Source of the DNA: Lenzites betulinus
Taxonomy: Eukaryota > Basidiomycota > Agaricomycetes > Polyporales > Polyporaceae
Length of the DNA: 64,000 nt
Direction of reading: 5' to 3'
Assembly: GCA_022264855.1 (NCBI GenBank)
Contig: JABYQU010000013.1
Location: 248,001 to 312,000, forward strand
Of this stretch, positions 12,055 through 20,724 are shown in pieces. The notes beneath the pieces are model-generated. The model was given only the letters and a program-made list of their open reading frames with translations. It searched no databases and was not told where the DNA came from. Each line of letters starts with the position of its first letter. Positions within the stretch are counted from its first letter, which is position 1. A program made the translations under genes and the position numbers.

Positions 12055-13490
12055 TTATAAGAGGCCAGAGTATCTAACAGCGATACGGATGAGTGGTAGG
12101 ACAATCATTCGGATAGGGCTCATGAATGGTGGTATGGATATCGCACCACCTATGCCACGAGCGAACCAGGCATCGGCTTAATACAATAAGTGAGATATGA
12201 TGTTTTTCAGTGAAAGTATGGCGTGAACCCCGAAGAAAACACGTACTGCAGATCTGGCCGATGCCCAACACGAAAATAGCAGTCCAGGCGAACCCCAAGA
12301 TACCCCCGACCTTCCTCCCAGTGAGTGCCTGAAACGCCTTCTCCAGTACGATGCCGACAGCCTGGAGAAGGAAGAAGGCAAATACGTTGATGTGGAGCTC
12401 CTTCCCTGCGACGGCCAATGCAAGCTCGTGAAATAGAGCAGAGGCGAAGAAACTGCCAAACACCATGCCCAGACCACCAGCCAGCCATTTCCCCGGAAAC
12501 CCTCCCAGTGTGAGGAACGTGTAGCGGAGTGATTGATGCCACGACTTTGACCAGAATTGATGCAGAGAGCGCGCGCGGAAGAGGTTCCCGTGGATCGGGG
12601 GCCATTGCGATACGGGCTGGTTGAGGAGGATGACACCGACCAAGGACACGTAGTCATAGACGCACGCGACGCTGCAGCTAATCAGCAGTCCGTGTCCTAG
12701 ATGTATTGCGGTGGAGACGGCATAGCGTTGAGGAGAGGGAATGTCCTGGAGAAAGATGGTGCCGCCGGTATTGGTAATGCCAGGGATGCTCTTCGTGACT
12801 GTGTCGATTAGGTCGGCAAGAAGCTGATTGCAGATTATGGTCTTCACTGTTGCCCGTATATACGCTTGCCGCTCCAACGGACGAGTGTTTGGCGGCACAG
12901 GCGTATAACGTCCGAAGTCCCATCCAATACCCCGCAGGGTCATACCGACTTCGAGCGCGTCAAATATGGATCGAGGGAGAATGCGAGCGGCGGGGTTGCG
13001 GCCAAGGAGCGCTGCGGCTTGTTCGCTACCCTTTTTTCGAGAGGGAGTTGGCTCGCCAATGCCACCGAGATCTTTCTCCCCCACCTTCAGTCGTCCATCC
13101 TTTGCAAAGGCGAAGTCTAATGACTTCGCGATGACGAACCACCCTAATAGACCTGTGAATTTTGAGCGATAAATTAGTAAATTGTCAGGGCAAACAGATT
13201 TAGCTCTAGCAGAGACGACATGTACCTCGGCTCCATTCGAGCCAGACCAGACGCGGATCCTCGATCTTGTATCGGTACATGCATCGCAAAGCCATAGGCA
13301 CTACCGTCGGCAGCAGCATAAGCCGTATGAGACGGGTCCCTTGCCGCCGTACGAGGTACGCCAGAAAAAGGTATGGGATGAGGTACAAGTGAGCTTGAAG
13401 GTACGAAGACCATGTTAACTGCTCCCGGTCTTCCAAAGGGGGGACGAATTGTCGATACGCGAGGACCGCCGCCGCAAAGACTCTAAACAC
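12055..13490 (-). CDS. Wax-synthase-like membrane O-acyltransferase, paralog B
   Basis: Same family and gene structure as the neighbour at 10241-11637. Exon 1 starts at 13490 (MFRVFAAAV) and contains YLIPYLFLAYLVRRQGT. Exon 2 starts GLLGWFVIAKS (about 13153) and includes ALEVGMTLRGIGWDFGRYTPV, the catalytic-region motif FWSKSWHQSLR (about 12550) and SALFHELAL with the conserved His (about 12430). Exon 3 begins after an intron that interrupts GIGQICS. It encodes TDAWFARGIGG and ends at the TAA whose complement is 12055-12057. Reading straight through the last intron gives a false longer tail. A tandem duplication followed by strong divergence is the likely origin: intron phases and motifs are shared while much of the sequence differs. 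The substrate cannot be inferred. Confidence -1.
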
Positions 13491-14216
13491 ATCGAAACAC
13501 CCGACACGTCAACAGCCACACCGGTGACGCAGCAAAAACTGCTCAACTCGTCTAAGACATCGGCCATCTACCCCACAGATTATTGCGTGTGGTAAGGTAT
13601 CTTCAACGTGGCGGGAGGCCGATGCAGCACGCGGTGGTTTGTGCGTACGGCGTGATCGGTGACCGGCACGACGGTTTGTGGGAGGCGGTATAAGCGCCAA
13701 GCCCTCGCAAGCTCCGTCTTCTTCAACCCTTCTCCCGAGTTTCGCGGACTTGCCGCCGGCGCGTTGCGATGTGCCAAGACTTAGACACGCCGGGTCCGAG
13801 AGGCACGAACAAATATAAACCTTAGAGGCAATTCGATCTAGATTGCGATCGTACGGTGGAATGCCGGCCGCTCCGCGGCTGCCAGACATTGTTGGACGCT
13901 GGGAGGAAAGCGTATTCACGTAAATTGTCATTATACGGCTCTACGGCGTATCTAGAGAGCTGAGGCAGGCGAGTCAGGTAGCAGCGAGAGCGTGATCCGA
14001 GACATAGAGAGTAGGAAAACAGTCGAGGGGGTCATAAGACGTCATCACGAGTATAAGTTACAGTAAGACTACAAAATCCAGAGCCCAAGGCAGATCTTCG
14101 AGAAGAGAAGGCATGACAAAAAGTGTTGCAGAGGGGCGAAAGAATGATGGGAGAGAGTGGATACAAACGAAAATAGGCGAAACAAGCTGCGGTTGGTAGC
14201 GTGAGAGGGGGTGTCG
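13491..14216. other. Intergenic between paralog B promoter and the arrestin-like gene 3' end
   Basis: About 725 bases. It contains only short open frames without family features. Nothing was recognised beyond the expected promoter of paralog B and the downstream flank of the arrestin-like gene. Confidence -1.
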
Positions 14217-15815
14217 TCAAAGTGGGCGCGGAACGCGCAAATGCCGGTTAGGGTCGCTCAGGCCGAGCGCAGGGAAGGGGACGCCGTTCATGGCGAGCAG
14301 CTCGTTCTGCAGCGAGCCGTAGTGGTCCGTCGTGAGCCTGACAGGCACCTCGCGGCGGTAGATGGGGAACTCCTTTACGTGCTCGGGTGGTGAGATGACC
14401 AAACGGATGACGTGCTACGGGCGCGGTGCGATCAGCCTGGGCTACTCTCACAATGCCCGGCACGGAGCACGGGCATGGACAAAGCGATACAACGTACCTC
14501 GACCGACACCGCGCCCTCGATGCGCCACGAACACTCTCGTCCGGCTTCACCGGCCTGGAGCTCCATGCGAAGGTATGCTGTGCCTTCTTGTGTCTCATCG
14601 GCAAGAAACACTTTCGCATGCGAGAGTTGGTATTCGCGGATGCTGACTTGTTCGCCCATAGAGACCCATGCCTTCTGTCGCTTCACGAGACACACGTGCG
14701 CGTTGGAGGACAGAAGCTGCGCCAGTACGGGAGAGCCCGGGCACTCTATTTTGATCGCCAGAGGGATGGTGTCTCCCGACGTGAAACATTTTGATTTTGG
14801 CATGGTGAGCTGGTGATGGAACACGAGTCAGCGAATCGCCACCGAAGCTCCGACTGACGCTGCTTACCGTAATGAGGGGCAAATCAACGGTCCGTTGGGT
14901 GGCCGCGGTGCAGCCCTTTGGCCATGTCGGCTCCAACACGACGTCGCTCACGCGCGCATCTTGGGTACTATCGACTCGGACCGACCACGGAATATGTTCC
15001 AGAGGGGGCAGCGTCGGACGCGACTTCGGCAGGTAGAGGATGGGTACCAGCAACCTATGCGACGAGCCGCGGTCGGTCAGTACCACCGTGGATGAGAATA
15101 GCCACGAGAGCGTACTTCTCATGCCGACGCATACCCTTCCGGACGATGTCCACGCGAAGGTGGTACGTGATCTCGGTCGACACGCCTGGCTGATATAAGG
15201 TATATGACGGCGGGAGGGGATCGGTGCCGCCTTCCACATAGTGCGGGAAGTGAGGCGCGAACGAGTACTCGCCGCTCACTGTCGTGGTGCTCCCAGCGGG
15301 CGCGGTGACGAGAACGACTTTCTGACGGACCAGATGGATCTTGTGGACGCCGGGAACGGCTATACCGGCATGTTGGCTGGCCGACGTTGTGAGAACGCCT
15401 TGCAACTGCGGTATCGGTCGTTAGTTGCGGTTGGGAACTAGGTAGGGAGCTCACTCACCGACACGGACACTTCTTGTACGTACGTGCAGGGTTTGCGGAA
15501 CGTGACCGTACCCTCGACTATGCCGTCGAGGCCGTACGCAGGGAAAACGGAGCCCCAGCGCGGCGGGTGCAGTCGCACCTCCAGGTTGTCGGACTTGTAT
15601 GCTAACTTCTGCGCATCGGCCGCAGAAGAGTCACCAGTAATGCACTGACAATGGCCTGTCTGTAGAACGCGCTCCGAGGCATCTGGTGTCTGAGAGTAGA
15701 AGGGCGCGGGACTGTTTGGGGACATCGACGAATACTCAGGGGGCATCTCGTAGTCGGGGGCTTCCATGACCGAGGTGGAAGGTGAGGGCGGAAGGAGAGT
15801 CATTCGAGACATCAA
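14217..15815 (-). CDS. Arrestin-like (alpha-arrestin fold) protein
   Basis: Fungal alpha-arrestins link membrane transporters to ubiquitin ligases for endocytosis. The gene starts at 15815 (MSRMTLLPPSPSTS). A Pro/Ser-rich N-terminal segment is followed by arrestin N-domain strands (LEVRLHPPRWGSVFPAYGLDGIVEGTVTF, about 15580-15500) and the middle sheet (TISGEY-like SGEYSFAPHFPHY, about 15280-15240; VSTEITYHLRVDIVRKG, about 15190-15140). The C-terminal arrestin domain follows (SGDTIPLAIKIECPG, about 14780-14735; VSIREYQLSHAKVFLA, about 14650-14605). After an intron it ends with HVIRLVISPPEHVKEFPIYR and a short tail stopping at 14217. At least four introns are present. I did not find a clear PPxY ligase-binding motif in the visible exons, so its adaptor role is inferred only from the fold. 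The family call is good; its partners are unknown. Confidence -1.
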
Positions 15816-16424
15816 GCTTTTGAGCAGCCGACCTTTAACTTGGGCGCGCGGTGACAGGGGAGCGCAGGACTGATGGGTACTTCAACCAGATTGCCGCTGC
15901 GGTCATTATATAGTTCCACGGGTGATGGAACGTTATCTGTAAATCCCTGGGTCGTGGCGCGCTTCGAAGGCGAGATCGAAGGACGTAATGGCGCTGGGAA
16001 TGACTCGAGGAATGCGCTGACACATGAGCCTTGTAGGCGACCTGCGCCTCTTTTGTGCGTTAGAAGGATCGCAAAGCCGCCGCCCCATCCTGGTCCACGC
16101 TCGCGCACTTCGGTGACAAAGCAAGGTACGAACCTGGGTTTCCCCGCCGGGCGTCCGCAAACAGGCGCGCAGACGCCATTGGCCCGGCATTGCCCACGTG
16201 ATACGCAACGTTGGGCGGTCTCTTTGATCCAGACTGGAATCTAGCCTTTTGCCACATAGCATGAACATGACATGCGAAGAACGTGGTATTCCGCCAGTAT
16301 GCAACGTAAAAGTCGGGTCCGGCGGGATGCGGCCATCGCATACGACGCGAAAGTGAAATCGGCGCGAGCGCCAGAAGAAACCCACTTTAAATAGACGCCT
16401 AATTATCCGCAAGTACAGGCATGC
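15816..16424. other. Intergenic between arrestin-like and b561-like genes
   Basis: About 610 bases acting as promoter of the arrestin-like gene and 3' flank of the b561-like gene. Minus-strand open frames (for example 15933-16412) are Arg-rich, show no domain and do not splice to a neighbour. Confidence -1.
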
Positions 16425-17566
16425 TTAAAAGAACTGCATCTTCGACCTCCTGGACATAGAGCAGAACAGATGAGCAGTGATCGACCGCGCACGTAGACGT
16501 AGACTCACCTCATTCTTACTAAGACCGCTGAAAGCAGCACAATAGGACTAATTGTGAACGCGAGTAGTCGCACGACATACGGGCTGTTGCCCGTGGTCCA
16601 GTTCGACCAGGCACCTCCGAGGTAAGCGGTGAAAAGGAACAAGGGGAACAGGGTATAGCCAGAGAGCCTGGAGTGCCGCCGGAGAGGCGGGTGGTTCGTC
16701 ATCCGACCAAGGTTATCACTGGGGACGTCGTGACTCACCGATGGTACTTCCACAGCATCTTGGCTTTCGGGTTGCCTCCAAACAGCCGCCCGCCAAACCA
16801 CACGCTGCCACCACCAACCAAAATCTGTATGACCATCCATGCGACAGATACGATGCCTATGATCTGCCGGCCCGACGTCAGGACATGTTGCAATGTGGCG
16901 TTCGTCGATCTCAATGCTGACTCACTCCGTGCCATGTGGTGAAATGAGGGTGTCCATGAAGCGATTTGCGAATGACGATTGCAAGTGTCCCCAAAGCAAT
17001 CGACGGCACACCAAGGGCCAATATGACTACTTGGTGTCTAGTCAGACCGGCGGCCTTCGTCCTAGGCTGCGAGGTCGGTTGTAGAGTCAAAATGCCTGGG
17101 AGGGGTATTAGGTTTTATCCGAGACGTGGCCATAAAGACATACCGTAAGTAAACGCAGCAATAGCTAAGCTCTGGAGAATAGGGTGAAAGAAGAAAAGCC
17201 CTAGAGATGTTGGGTTGCTAGCGAAAGCAATCGCCCATGTCGTTATCAGAAAGACCTTCGGAGCGGCTTGATAAGAAGCGATTCTCGGGGTTGCAAGCGG
17301 CAGAAACTCACAGAGGCGGTAGTCTGCAAGTTCCGTTAATTATGTATGACATGCTCCGGGTCAACTCGACGTACGATCGCCGCCCAGAACGCTGGGTTGT
17401 CGCCCCTTCTTCCCTCTGGCTTGACAAACTGTTCGTCGTACCCCATTTCTGGCGGAACCAAAGGAGCTTCGGCAGTTTCGTTGGTGTATGGTTCGTATTC
17501 AGCGTTCGAGTGAAGCCCAATCTCGTCGTGCGTGGAAGAGGGAGACGGAGGAGAGTCGACAGCCAT
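16425..17566 (-). CDS. Cytochrome b561-like membrane protein
   Basis: Cytochrome b561 domain proteins carry electrons across membranes using His-ligated haem, often with ascorbate or another donor. The start is at 17566 (MAVDSPPSPSS). An N-terminal acidic cytosolic stretch ends in FWAAIVRRVDPEH and is followed by TM segments. These are VFLITTWAIAFA / LGLFFFHPILQSLAIAAFTYG (about 17255-17160), HQVVILALGVPSIALGTLAIVI (about 17030-16970), IIGIVSVAWMVIQILVGGGSVWF (about 16870-16800), LSGYTLFPLFLFTAYLGGAW (about 16670-16610) and VVRLLAFTISPIVLLSAVLV. His residues in FHPILQ, SLHGHPHFTTWHG and WKYHR are candidate haem ligands. The short last exon encodes RSKMQFF and stops at 16425. The exon join around 17255-17345 is unclear: either one intron of about 95 nt or two with a 12-nt microexon. 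Confidence -1.
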
Positions 17567-17769
17567 GGCTGTGATTGGGAGATTATGATTGGCGACCGTA
17601 GAGCTGGGAGTAAAGGAAGCGGGGAGCGTACGTGTCAAAATACGATATGCAGTTCCCGCAGCATCGGTAAGCCGCCATAGACTCAAAGTAGCGTCAACGA
17701 GAACGCCTGCGGGTGATGAGAGGTAGCGTGGAGGCCTGAGGATGCCGGACCTGAGAACGCTGTGGACGG

Positions 17770-17777
17770 CGTGCGAA
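17770..17777. repeat. Target-site duplication, left copy (CGTGCGAA)
   Basis: Eight bases immediately outside the left inverted repeat, identical to 18551-18558. An 8-bp duplication is the hallmark of hAT-superfamily (and P-like) cut-and-paste insertion. Confidence -1.
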
Positions 17778-17799
17778 AGGACCCCTGAAAGTCCCTATA
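17778..17799 (+). repeat. Left terminal inverted repeat (22 bp)
   Basis: Exact reverse complement of 18529-18550; the next inner base differs between the two ends. Confidence -1.
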
Positions 17800-17803
17800 G
17801 TAG

Positions 17804-17954
17804 TCCGGACCCTAGTCCGGACAGCGTCTAGCGATTTGTGGGCTTTAGGCCTGGTCATAGTCCGGACACAAAGGCCCAAAAGTGGTCACCTAGCCGGCCG
17901 GCCATCCGGACATGGGGTTATTTGATCCCCAGAGGCCGGTCGAGCAGTCCGGAC
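17804..17954 (+). repeat. Left subterminal cluster of five TCCGGAC sites
   Basis: Copies start at 17804, 17816, 17861, 17905 and 17948. Apart from the first pair they are spaced 45, 44 and 43 bases. Four of five extend to the palindrome GTCCGGAC. Confidence -1.
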
Positions 17955-18327
17955 ATGCGCATGAGGCCCGGCGGAGCCATGGGCGCCCAAGGCCCGATGT
18001 AAGCCGACTTATAGGTAGGGTAGCAAATAACAGAAATCTGAAGTTAGGCCGGATCAATCCTTGAACGAAAGCCGGTTTCAAACTTCAAATCTTCGATACT
18101 GATGCGTGTATCCTTCTACTACTTGTCAGTAAGAAATAGTCTTACTAATCACCGGCATCTAAAGCGCGCAAGCCGTCACCACTGCGAGGTTCCACAGGCT
18201 GAAATCCGCCGTATTAGTAATGATCTCAGCATCATAAAGCTTTCATGAAGCGTGAAAGTCAACAGCTTGCCCTTTTCCAGGATCATGCTGCAAAACCTGG
18301 GGCAAAAAACGAGGCCGAACGCACTGG

Positions 18328-18489
18328 TCCGGACAATTTTGCTACAAAAAATAGGCCAAACAGACCGTCCGGACATAACACCGGCCCCGAAGGGGCCGGA
18401 CGGAAAATCCGGACACGGCGACGCGAAAAGTAGGGGCTGGGCGCAAGTCCGGACAAAATTTGAGCAAACCCCCAAAAATCCGTCCGGAC
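18328..18489 (+). repeat. Right subterminal cluster of five TCCGGAC sites
   Basis: Copies start at 18328, 18368, 18408, 18448 and 18483: three successive spacings of exactly 40 bases, then 35. All are followed by A, as are four of the five left copies. The DNA between them is not itself a tandem repeat, so the register is not a simple 40-bp satellite. Confidence -1.
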
Positions 18490-18528
18490 ACGAAGCTCGA
18501 AATTTAGGGCGCTTAGGATACGGCCTCA

Positions 18529-18550
18529 TATAGGGACTTTCAGGGGTCCT
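18529..18550 (-). repeat. Right terminal inverted repeat (22 bp)
   Basis: Exact reverse complement of 17778-17799; it ends next to the right copy of the target duplication. Confidence -1.
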
Positions 18551-18558
18551 CGTGCGAA
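18551..18558. repeat. Target-site duplication, right copy (CGTGCGAA)
   Basis: Identical to 17770-17777. Removing the element and one copy rebuilds a continuous promoter sequence. Confidence -1.
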
Positions 18559-18751
18559 CCGCTCCCACTAGCACTAATGAGACGCCCGCGCTGTCGGCAA
18601 CCGCCGTTGATGGGTCCCTAGCCGCTGATTCTCCTTACGGAAGACGCCGAGAGCTTCCCCGTGGGGATCCGGACTCGGGCCCAGGTGTTGTACTCAACGC
18701 TAGCATCTCCTGCGGGCTCTTGGATACGTCGCTCAACAGACTACAGCCACA

Positions 18752-19880
18752 ATGCGCCCTACACCACATCTTATGCGTGCCGTGGCCTCGGCAACACAAC
18801 GTCAGAACAGCGTCAGCTTCATTGGACTTGGGCGAATGGGCTCCGAGATGGCGTACAACCTCTTCGCGCGCACACTGGTCGAGAGCAATGGTACAGCACG
18901 TTTCATAGTCTGTGACGCACGGGAAGCAACCTCGGAGACATTCATGAGGAACTTCGTTACGCACTTTCCTGGTGCTCAAGTGCAGATCGCGAACACCCCT
19001 GCCGAGTACGTACCACTGGCTCAGAGCATCTGCGGTCGTTTCATTAATATTCCTCTCAGAGCCTTGAGAGCGTCGCGAACAGTCGTCACCATGCTTCCAT
19101 CATCGCCTCATGTGCGCAACGTGTACGTCGAAGAAGACGGCATTGTCTCAGCATTGCGCTCGCTTCCATCTGAAGTCGCACAGTCAACTCTATGTATCGA
19201 CTCCACCACACTCGACGTAGCAGTCGCCTGTACTGTTGCCGGGGAAGTCGAGAGGGCGGGCGCAGCAATCGTAGATGCTCCCGTGTCCGGAGGTGTCGCC
19301 GGTGCCAAGGCGGCGGCCCTCAGCTTCCTCGTAGGCGGTCCCGAGAAGGCGTTCAAACTCGCATATCCTCACCTGCTCCATATGGGAAAGAATGTCATCT
19401 ACTGCGGGGACTCCGGCGCGGGGCTGGTAGCGAAGATCTGCAACAACCTCATTCTGGGAGTCCAACAGATCGTCGTGGCGGAATCAATGCTGCTTGGGCA
19501 GAAGCTGGGTCTTGATCCGCAGGTCCTGGCAAGCGTCATCAACAGCTCGACTGGAGCCTGCTGGGCATCTTCGGTGAATAACCCCGCCCCGGGGGCGCTG
19601 CCGGACAAAGCCCCTCCGTGTGAGCGCGACTATGATGGAGGGTTCGCGACCAGCCTGATGCTGAAGGTAGGTCATATGCGAGCAGTTGTGTCTCCATGCT
19701 GATTATGGGTCACAGGATATGGGACTGGCAACGGACCTGGCCGACTCAACAGGTACCCCGTTACCGTTAGGGAACGCGGCGGAGAAGATCTACGCGGATG
19801 TGGTGAGCGAGGACCCGGAGTTGTCCAACAAGGACTTTTCATCTGTGTACCGATATCTACGGGTCTCGAGGCATCTCTGA
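18752..19880 (+). CDS. 3-hydroxyisobutyrate dehydrogenase (mitochondrial valine catabolism)
   Basis: Catalyses NAD-dependent oxidation of 3-hydroxyisobutyrate to methylmalonate semialdehyde in valine breakdown. A short basic leader (MRPTPHLMRAVASATQ) suits mitochondrial import. The Rossmann motif FIGLGRMGSEMA (about residue 25) is followed by VVTMLPSSPHV, the substrate-binding loop DAPVSGGVAGAKAA, and the catalytic Lys in GLVAKICNN. The C-terminal helices end MLKDMGLATDL...YRYLRVSRHL. Two introns are read. One, 19006-19059, is 54 nt, a multiple of three and free of stops; it has a GTACGT donor and its removal restores AEALRASRTVV. The second starts at about 19667. The 5' flank is short because the transposon ends 202 bases upstream of the ATG. 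The family call is firm. Confidence -1.
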
Positions 19881-20724
19881 GGGTACCATCCAACACGATG
19901 TATAATAGGTGTATATGACGAACCAGTGGATGCGTTTTAGCGCAAGTCAGGACAATACGGCATCAAGACCACCTCGCACACAAGGGAGCCTCAGGAGCGA
20001 GCGGTACGTCCATTTCGTCATCGCACACCTCAGGCTCTCCCGCGGGATGTCTTGGAGTTCAAGATCAAGGCGATCCTTTGCACCGCAAGGAAGACATGCG
20101 TTCACCTGAGACCAATCGGCAACCGGCAAAATTTCCGGATAGTGTACGGCATCCTACAGGTACAGGCCACCCGGCGGACCACAACAATAAAGCGCGCGGC
20201 CGTGAGGCTGGGTCTTGTAACGGCGCGGGGGACAGACATGGTAAGTCCTCATAGCTGGTTTAGCAGAGCTTGTGGTATGTCGAGAGAGGCGGAATCCACC
20301 GTTAGGTAGAGACTGTTTACTACAAGAAGATCACTGTGAGCTAGTAGCCGAGATAGAACGCGGATCTAATGAGATCGTATTCCATGAATGGGCGCCTGTC
20401 CGAGGAAGGCTGAATGAGGGCCCGCGGCGAAGTTGATCAAGAAATTGCCGACTCATAAGACTCTGTCTTGCACTCCTTGTCCATCGCCTACCCTCTCCAC
20501 CTCCTTCGCCCTCGCCCTCCTCGCCGCCACCCACAGCGAGCAGCCTCTCTCGCTCACCGGCGACCTCACATCCGTCCTTCCGCATTCGGTATCGCCAGAA
20601 TCCAGCCCGCTCGCTAAAGACTGTGTACATCACCTAGCTTCTCTCAAATCGTTCTTGATCTCCCCACCACCCGCGCTCCCTGGGTCCCATACACCTCATC
20701 GCACCTGCATAATCTGTGTCATCG
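19881..20724. other. Intergenic between the dehydrogenase and the epimerase-like gene
   Basis: About 840 bases. A pyrimidine-rich stretch (about 20460-20700) probably forms the promoter/leader of the next gene. Open frames here on both strands are compositionally biased and do not match a family. Confidence -1.

Larger units (their letters stand above)
17778..18550. mobile_element. 773-bp non-autonomous hAT-like DNA transposon (MITE)
   Basis: The element is bounded by perfect 22-bp terminal inverted repeats (17778-17799 and 18529-18550; outermost bases AGGACCCCTG) and flanked by the 8-bp direct duplication CGTGCGAA. It has no transposase gene; the longest internal open frames lack conserved motifs. 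Ten copies of TCCGGAC lie in two subterminal clusters, five on each side, leaving a 370-bp centre with none. A GC hairpin sits at 18381-18399. hAT transposases are known to bind short subterminal repeats, so these sites are good candidates for transposase binding; that part is inference. It would need an autonomous relative elsewhere to move. The intact ends and duplication suggest a fairly recent insertion. It occupies the divergent promoter between the b561-like and dehydrogenase genes. Confidence -1.
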
